Shown piece by piece: positions 26,848-35,823 of a DNA stretch of 61,271 bases. How positions within the stretch are numbered: the stretch's first letter is position 1; each line of letters opens with the position of its first letter. The notes under the pieces were generated by a model. The model saw only the letters and a program-made list of their open reading frames with translations. It did not search any database and had not been told where the DNA came from. The stretch is from Cytophagales bacterium UBA2561 (GTDB taxonomy: Bacteria > Bacteroidota > Bacteroidia > Cytophagales > Thermoflexibacteraceae): contig DDLX01000009.1 in the NCBI GenBank assembly GCA_002340355.1, positions 1 through 61,271 on the forward strand. The letters run 5' to 3'. A program made the translations under genes and the position numbers.

Positions 26848-27006
26848 AAATTTCAAGTTTTTAACGCAACCTTTTGGACAAAAAAAGGGGTCATTCTAGA
26901 CGATGCTAAAACAACCTTTGAAAAAATCATACCAAAACAGTCATTTCCTGAAGGAATTTCAGCTGAAATGAGCATCATAGATATCGGTTTGCTTAAAGTT
27001 GGTTAA
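26848..27006 (+). pseudogene. Possible gene remnant without start codon
   Basis: From a TGA at 26845 to a TAA at 27004 the plus strand is open for 52 codons and reads protein-like: VFNATFWTKKGVILDDAKTT, FEKIIPKQSFPEGISAEM, SIIDIGLLKVG. No start codon is present before an internal ATG at codon 41. Its stop overlaps the end of the convergent tatA gene. I do not recognise the family. A decayed C-terminal end of a lost gene fits; chance is possible. Confidence 0.3.
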
Positions 27007-27245
27007 GACTTTTGATTTTTATTAGAAGCCTCTTGAATACTCTTATTCAGATCTTTAGCCTCATCATCAATTTCTTTTTTGATGTCATTAGTGGCTTCTT
27101 TGAATTCACGAATGCCTCTACCTAATCCTCTTGCTAACTCGGGAATTCGTTTTGCTCCAAACAGCAATAAAATGGCAAACAAAATCAAAAAGACCTCCCA
27201 ACCTCCAAGACCACCAATAAAAAGTAATGTTATGTGTGATGCCAT
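27003..27245 (-). CDS. tatA: Twin-arginine translocase subunit TatA/TatE
   Basis: 80 residues. An N-terminal membrane helix (GGWEVFLILFAILLLFG), the conserved FGAKRIPELARGLGRGIREF hinge and amphipathic helix, then a charged, flexible tail (DIKKEIDDEAKDLNKS). TatA oligomers form the passage for folded proteins with twin-arginine signals. tatC is not adjacent. A perfect TACCTTTG box lies 35 bases upstream. Confidence 0.95.
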   Translation of the reverse strand: MASHITLLFIGGLGGWEVFLILFAILLLFGAKRIPELARGLGRGIREFKEATNDIKKEIDDEAKDLNKSIQEASNKNQKS

Positions 27246-27279
27246 GAGTTTAATACATTTAAGTTTTTTACTTAGGGTA

Positions 27280-27287
27280 CAAAGGTA
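27280..27287 (-). promoter_or_regulatory. Candidate -7 box for tatA
   Basis: TACCTTTG on the minus strand is a perfect TAnnTTTG box 35 bases before the tatA ATG. No clear TTG at the right distance upstream. Confidence 0.45.
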
Positions 27288-27380
27288 CTAAATAATTATA
27301 AACCTTACCTCCTCAGTTTCTAAGTTTTCTGATAATCATTTGTTTTTCGTATATGCTCTTCAATGTTTCACGAGATTTCT

Positions 27381-27422
27381 AAAAAAATTCACCCCTAAGT
27401 ATTTAAAAAGTTTAGGGGTGAA
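27381..27422 (-). terminator. Terminator of the FN3 lipoprotein gene
   Basis: TTCACCCCTAA (27388-27398) pairs perfectly with TTAGGGGTGAA (27412-27422). On the minus strand the stem is followed by seven T residues (complement of 27381-27387). It lies 29 bases past the stop of the leftward gene at 27451. Confidence 0.85.
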
Positions 27423-27450
27423 ACATCATTTATCTCCTAATAAAGTAAAC

Positions 27451-30399
27451 TTAGGGTTGTGTCTGTACAGCATATTCAGAAGAAGCAGAAGAAGTTCCTT
27501 TCGAATTATATGCCTTGACGCGATAATAGTAAATCGTATTACTATTCAGATTTGTGTCCTTATAAGTAAGCGTATTCATATCTACTATTCCAATTTGGAT
27601 AAAGTTTGTGTTTGATCCAACAGAACGCTCAATATAAAATCCTGATAGAACCTTATTCGTTTTAAGTGTCTCATAATTAAGCATTTGCCAAGAAAGCTGT
27701 ACTGTATGTGGATTTTGAGTATAATTGCCTATAACTCCAAAAGGTGCATTTGGAGCAGTTTCAAGAATAACACTTTTCTCATTAGAGGCAGGTGCATTGG
27801 CTTGAAAAGTATAAGCGATTACTCGATAAAAATATTGCGTATTTCCACTCACATTAGTATCTACATAGCTCGTTGCATTAGCAATCAATGAAGCTACAAC
27901 TTGATATCCTCCCGTAGCTGTTCTACGTTCAATTCGAAAACCTGCTTCATTAGACGAATTATCTGCCCAAGAGATAGTGACACTCAGCGGACTACTTGAG
28001 GTTGTTAGAACAACATTAGAAGCTGGCAGTGGAGCTCCTTCTTGTGGTGTTGATGCCTTAGTTTCTACATATTTAGAATCTCCTAAGCCATTATATGCCT
28101 TAATGCGATAAAAGTAAGTTACGCCTGCAATAAGTTGATTATCTACGTAACTAGAACCTGTGACATTAGCCAAGGAAACATAAGATACACCATTAATAGA
28201 ACGTTCGATTGCAAAGGCTAATTCGTCGTTTGAGTTATCTGTCCATGCCAATTGAATACTATTACTTGAAGTGGCACGTCCTGAAAAATTAGACGGTGCA
28301 ACAGGAGGAGCAGCCGTAGTGGTAACAGAAATCACATTTGAATAATTAGAATATAGTGTTCCACTCACGACACGAAGTCGGATAAAATAAGTAGTCTGAC
28401 CTTTAAGATTACTAATCGTTTGTTCTTGGGATTGATTTGCTCCTTTAGTATCAAATCGCGTATTCTCCTTGAAGTTAGATTGGTTTTGTTCAGAGACTTC
28501 CACAATAACTTGGTTTCCTTCATTAGAAGTTTCTGTCCAAAAAACTTTGACTTCTCCTCGTGCTATCGCTTCTAATTTATCCAACTTTGGAACAGTGGGT
28601 TTACCATCTGAGGTTTTTCCATTTCCAATATTTGATTCTGCAGACTCACCTATATTATTATATGACTTAACTTTATAATAGTAGAAAGCATTAATATCAA
28701 GCCCTGTATCAATATAGCTGGTAACATCAGCCCCCACACGAGTAAGTTCTGTGTATGTACCATTAAGAGACTTAGCGCGTAAAATGATGAAACCACTTTC
28801 ATTATTAGAATTATCTATCCAATTCAATTGTAATTTTGAACCTGAAAAAGTATTTACAATCAAGTTATTAGGCTGATTCGGCAAAACTTCTGGTGTTTTT
28901 GCAGAAGCTGAAGCAGTATAGGCAGATTCTCCAAAACCATTAATTGCTTTCACACGATAATAATATTGTGTATTCGATATAACACTCATATCCTGAAAGG
29001 AGGTGCTATTATTAAGTAGTCGAACTAGCTCTTTAAACGTTACATTATCTGTTGAGCGTTCAACAATAAAATTTTGCTCATTATTCGAATTATCTATCCA
29101 TGTCAAATTAACTTGTGAACCTGAAACAGCACTAGCTATTAAGTTAGTGGGAGAATTAGGTGGAAAATCAGGAGTACGCAATTTTGCCTCTCGTGATTCA
29201 GGCGACTCTCCTCCTGAATTAAATGCCCGAATTTGAAAATAATACTCTGTATCAGGTGTCAAACCTGTTATAACATATTCAGTTACATTGGCTCCAACCT
29301 CAGCTATTTGTTCAAAACTTCCTGAAATTCCTACTCGCCTGAAAATACGAAAACCTGCTTCGTTATTTGACTCATCTTCCCATGTTAATTTACCCATAGT
29401 CTCAGAAATCACCTCTGCATTTGGACGAGTTGGAACCTTTGGTTTTCGCAGATTAGTCTGTACATTAACAACACTAGAATATTCTGAGAATATATCATCT
29501 TTGATAGCTCGGATACGGTAAAAATAAGTGGTCGCTGGCTCCAAGTCTTTATTAATATATGAAGTAGAATTTTGTGATGTACGTCCAACTACCTTGAAAT
29601 TGTCTGGCGTATCTCTAGATCGTTCAATCTCAAAACCAGTCTCATTATCTGAAACATCTGACCATTTAAGTTCAACTTCAGTTGTTGAAATGGGAACAGC
29701 CTGAAAATTGATAGGAGCATTAGGCACTTCTTCCAGTGTCTCTATCGCAACTACATCTGAAAAATCTGAAACGCCCTGTAGATTAGAAGCTTGAATTCGA
29801 TAAAAATATTTAGTTAAGGGTTCTAAATTATCATCTTTAAAATTCGTCACATCAAAATCTAAAATAGCAATTTCTTTAAAGTTAGATTCATCTCCTACGG
29901 AACGCTGAACCTTATATGCTGTCTCTTTATCATTATTATCTAACCAAAAAAGTTGTACAGCAAATGGGGAAAGTGCTTCCGCTCGCAATCCCAAAGGCTT
30001 AATCAAATTAGATTCAGTTTGCGCACTGACTTCATTGGAATATTCTGAAACGAAAAAAGCAGATGTCGAAGCACGCACACGATAAAAATAAACGGTATTA
30101 GGGTCTAGGTTTTTATCATCAAAAACAGTACGATTAAAACTTGTACTATCTACTAACTCAAAATTGTCCTTGGTATCTTTAGAACGCTCAATTAAAAATT
30201 TGACAGACACTTCAGCAGTAGTATTATCGACCCATGTCAATTGGATATGATCGAAAGAAAGTGCATTAGCCTCTAGGTTGGTGGGTGTAGCAGGTGTCAT
30301 CTTTTCAGGTGGGGTTGGTTTTTCATCTTCCTTACAACCTTGCCAACCCATGAAAATTAATAAAATGAGATATAAGTGCTTTCTTGACATTGCCTTCAT
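27451..30399 (-). CDS. Lipoprotein with ten fibronectin type III domains, probably surface-exposed
   Basis: 982 residues. A lipoprotein-like signal ends at Cys22 (MGWQGCKEDEKP); Trp at -3 is unusual, but the Lys-acidic run after the Cys fits the lipoprotein surface-export signal known in Bacteroidota. The remainder is about ten tandem FN3 domains of 90-100 residues, each with a start like PxxPxNLxA, a centre LxWxDNSxNExGFxIERS, and an end TxYYYRVxAxNxxGxSxxS. No enzyme domain is seen. FN3 arrays act as spacers or in binding of proteins or carbohydrates, so an adhesin-like role is reasonable. An alternative start is the Met at residue 4. It has its own promoter and terminator. Confidence 0.92.
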   Translation of the reverse strand: MKAMSRKHLYLILLIFMGWQGCKEDEKPTPPEKMTPATPTNLEANALSFDHIQLTWVDNTTAEVSVKFLIERSKDTKDNFELVDSTSFNRTVFDDKNLDPNTVYFYRVRASTSAFFVSEYSNEVSAQTESNLIKPLGLRAEALSPFAVQLFWLDNNDKETAYKVQRSVGDESNFKEIAILDFDVTNFKDDNLEPLTKYFYRIQASNLQGVSDFSDVVAIETLEEVPNAPINFQAVPISTTEVELKWSDVSDNETGFEIERSRDTPDNFKVVGRTSQNSTSYINKDLEPATTYFYRIRAIKDDIFSEYSSVVNVQTNLRKPKVPTRPNAEVISETMGKLTWEDESNNEAGFRIFRRVGISGSFEQIAEVGANVTEYVITGLTPDTEYYFQIRAFNSGGESPESREAKLRTPDFPPNSPTNLIASAVSGSQVNLTWIDNSNNEQNFIVERSTDNVTFKELVRLLNNSTSFQDMSVISNTQYYYRVKAINGFGESAYTASASAKTPEVLPNQPNNLIVNTFSGSKLQLNWIDNSNNESGFIILRAKSLNGTYTELTRVGADVTSYIDTGLDINAFYYYKVKSYNNIGESAESNIGNGKTSDGKPTVPKLDKLEAIARGEVKVFWTETSNEGNQVIVEVSEQNQSNFKENTRFDTKGANQSQEQTISNLKGQTTYFIRLRVVSGTLYSNYSNVISVTTTAAPPVAPSNFSGRATSSNSIQLAWTDNSNDELAFAIERSINGVSYVSLANVTGSSYVDNQLIAGVTYFYRIKAYNGLGDSKYVETKASTPQEGAPLPASNVVLTTSSSPLSVTISWADNSSNEAGFRIERRTATGGYQVVASLIANATSYVDTNVSGNTQYFYRVIAYTFQANAPASNEKSVILETAPNAPFGVIGNYTQNPHTVQLSWQMLNYETLKTNKVLSGFYIERSVGSNTNFIQIGIVDMNTLTYKDTNLNSNTIYYYRVKAYNSKGTSSASSEYAVQTQP

Positions 30400-30445
30400 G
30401 TTAATTTATGACTTAGATAATTGTTTGAAATATTTGAAATGAAGA

Positions 30446-30476
30446 CAAAATTACGCACCTATTTTTGTTTAGCCAA
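30446..30476 (-). promoter_or_regulatory. Promoter of the FN3 lipoprotein gene
   Basis: On the minus strand, TTG (30476-30474), a 20-base spacer and TAATTTTG (30453-30446) match the Bacteroidota consensus exactly, 47 bases upstream of the start codon. Confidence 0.65.
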
Positions 30477-30674
30477 CCCTTTAAGAAAATTTTGGATAAA
30501 AACAAGATATTATTTTATCCTTAAACTCCTCAGATTTATTATTTTACTGGTGTTTTTATTGGTATTTTAGTTTGATAACATCAACAAAATTATTTTTTGT
30601 GGTGAGTTAATGATCAATACTCTGTTAAGAAATATGATTTCTAAAAATAAACTGATACAACATTAACTTTTTAT

Positions 30675-30712
30675 AAAAAAACCTTTACTAAAAATTTAGC
30701 AAAGGTTTTTTT
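30675..30712 (-). terminator. Terminator of hppA
   Basis: AAAAAAACCTTT-A-CTAAA and TTTAG-C-AAAGGTTTTTTT form a long stem with one mismatch, 20 bases past the hppA stop, with a T-run on the minus strand. The rest of the 333-base gap to 30399 holds the FN3 gene promoter and no gene. Confidence 0.8.
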
Positions 30713-30732
30713 AATTATGATTTTTCACAAAA

Positions 30733-32967
30733 TTAACGCAATTCAGAAATTACGTCATCTGCTTTTTCAGCTTTGATTTCGATTTTTTTACTGTCTTGTT
30801 CTTTCAACAATTCAGCATCTGAGTGATGTCCACCACCATCTACTGCAATGTGAGGGGCAATTACCAAAGAAACAATCGACATCAATTTAATCAAAATGTT
30901 CATTGAAGGACCTGAAGTATCTTTGAAAGGATCACCAACAGTATCTCCTGTAACAGATGCTTTGTGAGGCTCAGAACCTTTGTACTCCATTTTTCCATTG
31001 ATTTCAACACCTTTTTCAAATGATTTTTTAGCGTTATCCCAAGCACCACCAGCGTTATTTTGGAACATTCCCATCAATACACCAGAAACGGTTACACCAG
31101 CCAATAAACCACCTAAAATTTCGGCAGAAGAAACCGATTCAAATACACCATTTAAACCAAATCCAACTACGATTGGAACTAAAAGCGCAATCAAACCAGG
31201 AACAATCATCTCACGAATAGAAGCTTGTGTTGAGATTTCTACACATTTTTCGTATTCAGGTTTTGCTTTATATTCCATAATCCCAGGGATTTCTTTGAAT
31301 TGTCGGCGAACTTCTTGTACCATATCCATCGCTGCCGTTCCTACTGCTGCAATCGCCAAAGCCGAGAAAATAAATGGAATCATTGCCCCAACAAATAAGG
31401 CACTCAATACAGGAGCTTTATAAAGGTCAATAGAATCAATACCTGCCATTCCAACGAATGCTGCAAATAAAGCCAAAGCTGTCAAAGCTGCCGAAGCAAT
31501 CGCAAACCCTTTACCAGTCGCTGCTGTTGTATTTCCAACCGCATCCAAAACGTCAGTTCGTCCACGTACTTCTTCAGGTAAACCACTCATCTCCGCAATA
31601 CCACCTGCATTATCCGCAATCGGACCGAAAGCATCAATTGCCAACTGCATTGCTGTAGTTGCCATCATACCAGCCGCCGCAATCGAAACACCGTAAAGAC
31701 CTGCAAATGAATAAGAAGCAATGATACCAGCCGCCAAAACAATCGTAGGCATTACCGTTGATTTCATACCAACTGCTAATCCACCGATAATATTCGTAGC
31801 GTGTCCAGTCGAAGATTGTTGTACGATAGAATTAACAGGACCTTTACCCATTGCTGTGTAATATTCAGTAATGATACTCATCAAAGCACCCACTACCAAA
31901 CCAACAAAAATTGAGATAAATACATCCATTGGCGTAAATTCAAAACCTCGTAAAACCATTGTTTCAGGTAACATCCACATTACCAAAGGATAAGAAGCAA
32001 CCGCCGTCAAAACAATTGAAGACCAGTTACCTAAGTTCAAGGCTTGCTGAACATCACCATTTTCGTCTTTTACTTTTACGAACATCGTTCCGATAATAGA
32101 GAAAATCAATCCCATACCTGCAATCAACATTGGTAACAAAATTGGAGCTAATCCACCAAAATTATCAGCTGATTTAATTTCTTGTCCAAGCACCATTGTT
32201 GCTAAAATTGTAGCCACATACGAACCAAATAAATCAGCTCCCATACCAGCCACGTCACCTACGTTATCCCCTACATTATCCGCAATAGTGGCAGGGTTCC
32301 GAACGTCATCTTCTGGAATACCAGCCTCTACTTTACCTACTAAGTCAGCTCCAACGTCTGCTGCTTTGGTATAAATACCACCACCTACACGAGCAAACAA
32401 GGCAATTGATTCAGCACCTAATGAAAATCCAGCTAATACTTCAATGGCTGTACTCATTTCCATACCTGTAACATCTGTTGCACCAGCCGATACAAAAAAC
32501 ATTTGATAAAAGACAATGAACAAACTTCCTACACCTAAAACGGCTAATCCTGCTACACCAAGTCCCATTACTGTTCCTCCAGTAAATGAAACATCGAGTG
32601 CCTTGGATAAGCTAGTTCGAGCAGCTTGTGTAGTTCGGACGTTCGCTTTGGTTGCGATATTCATCCCAATATATCCCGCAACAGCAGAAAAAACTGCTCC
32701 AATCAAAAAGGCAAGTGCAATAATTGGGTGAGAGTTCTCAACCATCGTCCCTGAAAATGCCAGCAGAATGCCTGCAATAATGGCAAAGTAGGTCAATACC
32801 TTCCATTCTGCTTTGAGGAAAGCCATCGCTCCTTTTGCAATATGGTCGGCTAATTCATTCATTGTGGCATCGCCTGTTTCTTGCTTACTGACCCATGCCG
32901 ATTTTGCCGCCATCACTCCAAGACCAATCAGCCCTAAGACAGGTACGGCGTAGATAATTTGTTCCAT
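30733..32967 (-). CDS. hppA: Membrane-bound ion-pumping pyrophosphatase, K+-dependent type
   Basis: 744 residues with about 16 transmembrane helices. It couples PPi hydrolysis to H+ or Na+ export. Substrate motifs are present: DVGADLVGKVE and NPATIADNVGDNVGDVAGMG near 210-245 and a C-terminal TGDTVGDPFKDTSGPSMNIL with metal/PPi-binding Asp. The determinant of potassium dependence, GNTTAATGKG (about residue 476), has Ala where K+-independent enzymes have Lys, so this should be the K+-stimulated type. Whether it pumps Na+ or H+ cannot be fixed by eye. A short charged C-terminal tail follows. It is monocistronic with a perfect promoter. Confidence 0.97.
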   Translation of the reverse strand: MEQIIYAVPVLGLIGLGVMAAKSAWVSKQETGDATMNELADHIAKGAMAFLKAEWKVLTYFAIIAGILLAFSGTMVENSHPIIALAFLIGAVFSAVAGYIGMNIATKANVRTTQAARTSLSKALDVSFTGGTVMGLGVAGLAVLGVGSLFIVFYQMFFVSAGATDVTGMEMSTAIEVLAGFSLGAESIALFARVGGGIYTKAADVGADLVGKVEAGIPEDDVRNPATIADNVGDNVGDVAGMGADLFGSYVATILATMVLGQEIKSADNFGGLAPILLPMLIAGMGLIFSIIGTMFVKVKDENGDVQQALNLGNWSSIVLTAVASYPLVMWMLPETMVLRGFEFTPMDVFISIFVGLVVGALMSIITEYYTAMGKGPVNSIVQQSSTGHATNIIGGLAVGMKSTVMPTIVLAAGIIASYSFAGLYGVSIAAAGMMATTAMQLAIDAFGPIADNAGGIAEMSGLPEEVRGRTDVLDAVGNTTAATGKGFAIASAALTALALFAAFVGMAGIDSIDLYKAPVLSALFVGAMIPFIFSALAIAAVGTAAMDMVQEVRRQFKEIPGIMEYKAKPEYEKCVEISTQASIREMIVPGLIALLVPIVVGFGLNGVFESVSSAEILGGLLAGVTVSGVLMGMFQNNAGGAWDNAKKSFEKGVEINGKMEYKGSEPHKASVTGDTVGDPFKDTSGPSMNILIKLMSIVSLVIAPHIAVDGGGHHSDAELLKEQDSKKIEIKAEKADDVISELR

Positions 32968-33027
32968 AATTGAGTTTTACTTTGAGAATTTGGATTAAAT
33001 AAGACTTTATTACTCGAAAAAATCGCA

Positions 33028-33058
33028 CAAATATAGAGGAAAATGAATGAGATTCCAA
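33028..33058 (-). promoter_or_regulatory. Promoter of hppA
   Basis: On the minus strand, TTG (33058-33056), 20 bases, TATATTTG (33035-33028): an exact consensus match 60 bases upstream of the hppA ATG. Confidence 0.65.
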
Positions 33059-33290
33059 CTACTTTAGGAGAAGGGTTTGGCGAAAATTCGCTAAGCAAAT
33101 CTTTCTAAGCTATAAATAAAATAAACAATTAAAACATATTAACAAAATAAATAATTATTATAATAAATATAGTAATATTTTCAAAAAAACACTATTTTTT
33201 TTACATTATTAATTAGGTATTCATTAATTGTGTTTATATCATATAAATCAAGTGTTTTTTTATTTTTTTGTATAAAAATTTAAATATTTA

Positions 33291-33321
33291 TTGTTTATTT
33301 AAAACAAAAAAAATATATTTG
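33291..33321 (+). promoter_or_regulatory. Promoter of the small lipoprotein gene
   Basis: TTG at 33291-33293, 20 bases, TATATTTG at 33314-33321, 41 bases before the ATG at 33363. The surrounding 32968-33362 gap is extremely AT-rich and otherwise holds only the divergent hppA promoter. Confidence 0.65.
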
Positions 33322-33362
33322 TAACACTTAAATAATTCTTTAAATCAAAAATCAACAAAATC

Positions 33363-33947
33363 ATGAGAAAATTGATCTTATTTCCAGTAGTTTGTGTCTT
33401 ATTATTTTTCAACTCCTGTCAGACACCATTAGTCGAACCAACAGAAGCCAATTCTTCTAATCAAAAAGCCAAAAGTACGGAAGGCTTTTATATCTCAGGT
33501 AAGGAGTTAAGTCAAAAAATAAAAGAAGCAGGCTATCGTCAGATGACCGCATCAGATACATTAGATTTCATCAGATCCTTATCAGTTGGTCTTACACCTA
33601 ACCAAATCAAACAAGGTAAAATAGAAGGCTCTTGTGATAATGCTTCTCATTGTGAGGTTTTTATAGGTGTTGATTCAGATGGAGATGGATGGTATGACCG
33701 TTTTCACTATGACCGTGAGTTTACAAGTAATCCAAACGAGGTCAATACTGTAAGTGCTGCTCTTGATATAAATACAGGATTACAATACGTGCCTATAGCT
33801 AGTGTACTTATCCAAAGATGTGGTACTATGGTCGCTTCAACACATGTAAATGAACGAAAGAGGAACGTATCGTGTAGCTCTGGTACGTATCGGATAACAG
33901 GAGAGTGTACTTATAATGATACTGATTATAGTTTTGGATGTAATTAA
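33363..33947 (+). CDS. Small lipoprotein of unknown function with an acidic calcium-loop-like motif
   Basis: 194 residues. Lipoprotein signal with the Cys in FFNSCQTP (residue 19). The middle has FIGVDSDGDGWYDRFHYD; the D-x-D-x-D-G-x-x-D pattern is a calcium-binding loop as in EF-hand-like or thrombospondin type 3 repeats. Seven or so further cysteines (SCDNASHCEV, QRCGTM, VSCSSG, GECTYN, FGCN) suggest disulfides. I do not recognise the family. It is monocistronic, with an exact consensus promoter and a strong terminator. Confidence 0.8.
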   Translation: MRKLILFPVVCVLLFFNSCQTPLVEPTEANSSNQKAKSTEGFYISGKELSQKIKEAGYRQMTASDTLDFIRSLSVGLTPNQIKQGKIEGSCDNASHCEVFIGVDSDGDGWYDRFHYDREFTSNPNEVNTVSAALDINTGLQYVPIASVLIQRCGTMVASTHVNERKRNVSCSSGTYRITGECTYNDTDYSFGCN

Positions 33948-33980
33948 TATTAATTATCCTTAATAAGAGAAATTTTTATC

Positions 33981-34017
33981 AAAAACCTTCATAGAATTAA
34001 TCTCTATGAAGGTTTTT
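33981..34017 (+). terminator. Terminator of the small lipoprotein gene
   Basis: AAAAACCTTCATAGA (33981-33995) pairs perfectly with TCTATGAAGGTTTTT (34003-34017). It lies 33 bases past the stop of the gene at 33947, and the T-run allows termination. Confidence 0.85.
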
Positions 34018-34147
34018 ATTATTGTTTTGAAATATTTGAACTAAAATCAGAATGAAGAAAAAATTAGTTATTGGTCTTTAGACGAAATTTTACCAGTCTT
34101 TTTTATTTTTTAAATAATGGTATTAATTTCTAGAAATATTGGAACAG

Positions 34148-34170
34148 AAAAACCCTATCCAAAGATAGGG
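34148..34170 (-). terminator. Terminator of the beta-helix lipoprotein gene
   Basis: CCCTATC (34153-34159) and GATAGGG (34164-34170) form a tight stem. On the minus strand a T-run (complement of 34148-34152) follows. It is placed 28 bases after the leftward gene ends at 34199. Confidence 0.75.
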
Positions 34171-34198
34171 CTTTAAAAGTTGATTTAAATTTACTTGA

Positions 34199-35575
34199 TT
34201 ACTGAATCATATCACCAGCAGCAGAGCGAATCCATCCACCAGTCCACCAAGTTGCTCCACTTGGGTCAGCAGCACCTACATAATCTGTCGCATCAAAGAA
34301 AGTATCCAAAGCTGTTTTAGCATTCACAGGCTTAGCACCATCTGCTGATTTCATTACTCCTACGAAGTCATTAGAAATAGAAATTGGAAGAGTTTCCAGT
34401 GTAACATTAGTCGTATCTATTGCAATTTTGGAATTATCTCCAGCATCAATTTTTGTTCCTGTTCCAACAATTACTGAATTTGCAAAAACCAATTCACCAC
34501 TTGCATCAAAGCTTTGTGATACGTCACCATTCACTTGTACACCTGTTTTATGGTCAACAACTAGAACATTATGGAAATTACCCTTTGTACCATTTCGTAA
34601 TCGCAATCCACGTCCACCTGCTGCGTTATTATAATTTACAACAGTTACGTTAGATACTTTAGGCTGAGAAAACGGTTCGTTACTTACACCACCATCGAAG
34701 TTATCACACTCAAAACCATTATCACCTTGACTAGAAGTTACTGCAATTGCATATTGTAATTTACCTTGCCAACCTTGTGTATAGTCAATTTGGTCATCTT
34801 TTGCATCTGTAATCACTAAATATTTAGCATTTACAGCACCACCATAAAACTCAACACCATCATCAGCACCTTTGTAAACTTGAACATATTCAACAGTTGT
34901 TCCACTACCTACACCATAAAATGCGATACCATTCATATCTTCTTCTGCTGTAATAGAAGCACCAGCATACTCTACACGAACATAACGAAGTGTCCCTGAA
35001 TTATCCGCATTATCAGTGCCACCATATGGAAGATTTGTTCCTTCTACAATACCAGAACCACCACCACCATTAGTCGTATTAAGAATACCACGTCCAGCAA
35101 TGATAAGTCCACCCCAATCACCTGATTCAGGTGTTCCACCTACAAGTGTACGTCCTGAAGTAAGCGTAATTACACCACCTGCGTTACCACCATCTGCATT
35201 AATTTTTGCACCTTGCTCTACAGCCAGAAAAGCTGGAACAGAACCAGAGGCTTCTGGGTTTCCATAGATAGTTGCGCCTGCTCCAATCGTAAGTGTAGCT
35301 CCATCCTTCACAAAAACAGAGTTATTCAACCAATACTTTGCACCTGCAGCAATTGTAAAGTTTCCTGTAATTTCTCCTTCAATAGAAACTAAATCTACTC
35401 CACCAACCGTCTGATTAGCTACAGTTAAACCTGCATTTCCTTGACTCAAATCAACAGTTGAGCCTCCACCACCTGGATTAGGGCTAGGATTATCATTGTC
35501 ATCATCATCATCACAAGCAACCAAAAATACTGCCCCAAAGATTAGATAGGCAAAGAGTCTTAAAAATTTTTGCAT
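34199..35575 (-). CDS. Lipoprotein with beta-helix-like repeats, next to a TonB receptor
   Basis: 458 residues. Lipoprotein signal with the Cys in VFLVACDDDDDNDN; the run of Asp right after the lipid Cys resembles the surface-export signal of Bacteroidota lipoproteins. A Gly/Pro/Ser linker follows. The body has repeating short strands with Gly/Asn turns (LTIGAGATIYGNP, GGLIIAGRGILNTTNGG, GIAFYGVGSGTTVEYVQVY, GVEFYGGAVNAKYLVITDAK), typical of right-handed parallel beta-helix proteins. No catalytic residues identified. It lies downstream of the TonB receptor on the same strand, but a terminator and a promoter-like site stand between, so co-regulation rather than one transcript is likely. Probably a substrate-binding or adhesive partner of the receptor. 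Confidence 0.85.
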   Translation of the reverse strand: MQKFLRLFAYLIFGAVFLVACDDDDDNDNPSPNPGGGGSTVDLSQGNAGLTVANQTVGGVDLVSIEGEITGNFTIAAGAKYWLNNSVFVKDGATLTIGAGATIYGNPEASGSVPAFLAVEQGAKINADGGNAGGVITLTSGRTLVGGTPESGDWGGLIIAGRGILNTTNGGGGSGIVEGTNLPYGGTDNADNSGTLRYVRVEYAGASITAEEDMNGIAFYGVGSGTTVEYVQVYKGADDGVEFYGGAVNAKYLVITDAKDDQIDYTQGWQGKLQYAIAVTSSQGDNGFECDNFDGGVSNEPFSQPKVSNVTVVNYNNAAGGRGLRLRNGTKGNFHNVLVVDHKTGVQVNGDVSQSFDASGELVFANSVIVGTGTKIDAGDNSKIAIDTTNVTLETLPISISNDFVGVMKSADGAKPVNAKTALDTFFDATDYVGAADPSGATWWTGGWIRSAAGDMIQ

Positions 35576-35607
35576 AATTAAAAAGGATGTTTAGTTATTA
35601 TTTAGTG

Positions 35608-35639
35608 CAAAGAAAGATGTTTCATAACCATAAAAACAA
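35608..35639 (-). promoter_or_regulatory. Candidate promoter of the beta-helix lipoprotein gene
   Basis: On the minus strand, TTG (35639-35637), 21 bases, TTTCTTTG (35615-35608), one mismatch from TAnnTTTG, 33 bases before the ATG. Confidence 0.45.
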
Positions 35640-35755
35640 GTATATCATATTAAGATAAATTTACGCTTTCACTCTCTTAAATGAATAAATTGTGAATATT
35701 GTAACAATATATTAAACTACGATTTTGCCAAAATAAGAAGCTCAAAATATGGTCT

Positions 35756-35794
35756 AAAAAAAATCCCTCATGAAACTCTAAAGTCCATGAGGGA
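35756..35794 (-). terminator. Terminator of the TonB receptor gene
   Basis: TCCCTCATG (35764-35772) pairs with CATGAGGGA (35786-35794). On the minus strand eight T residues follow. It lies 30 bases after the receptor stop at 35824. Confidence 0.85.
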
Positions 35795-35823
35795 AGACAT
35801 CGTATCAAATATTTTTCTAAAAA

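Noticed and set aside
27451..30399. Regular repeats suggesting a CRISPR-like or satellite array
   Set aside because: The periodicity is about 280-300 bases and reflects FN3 domains at protein level; DNA copies are diverged and there are no uniform spacers.
30980..31423. Plus-strand open frame of 147 codons inside hppA
   Set aside because: Antisense shadow of the strongly conserved hppA gene.
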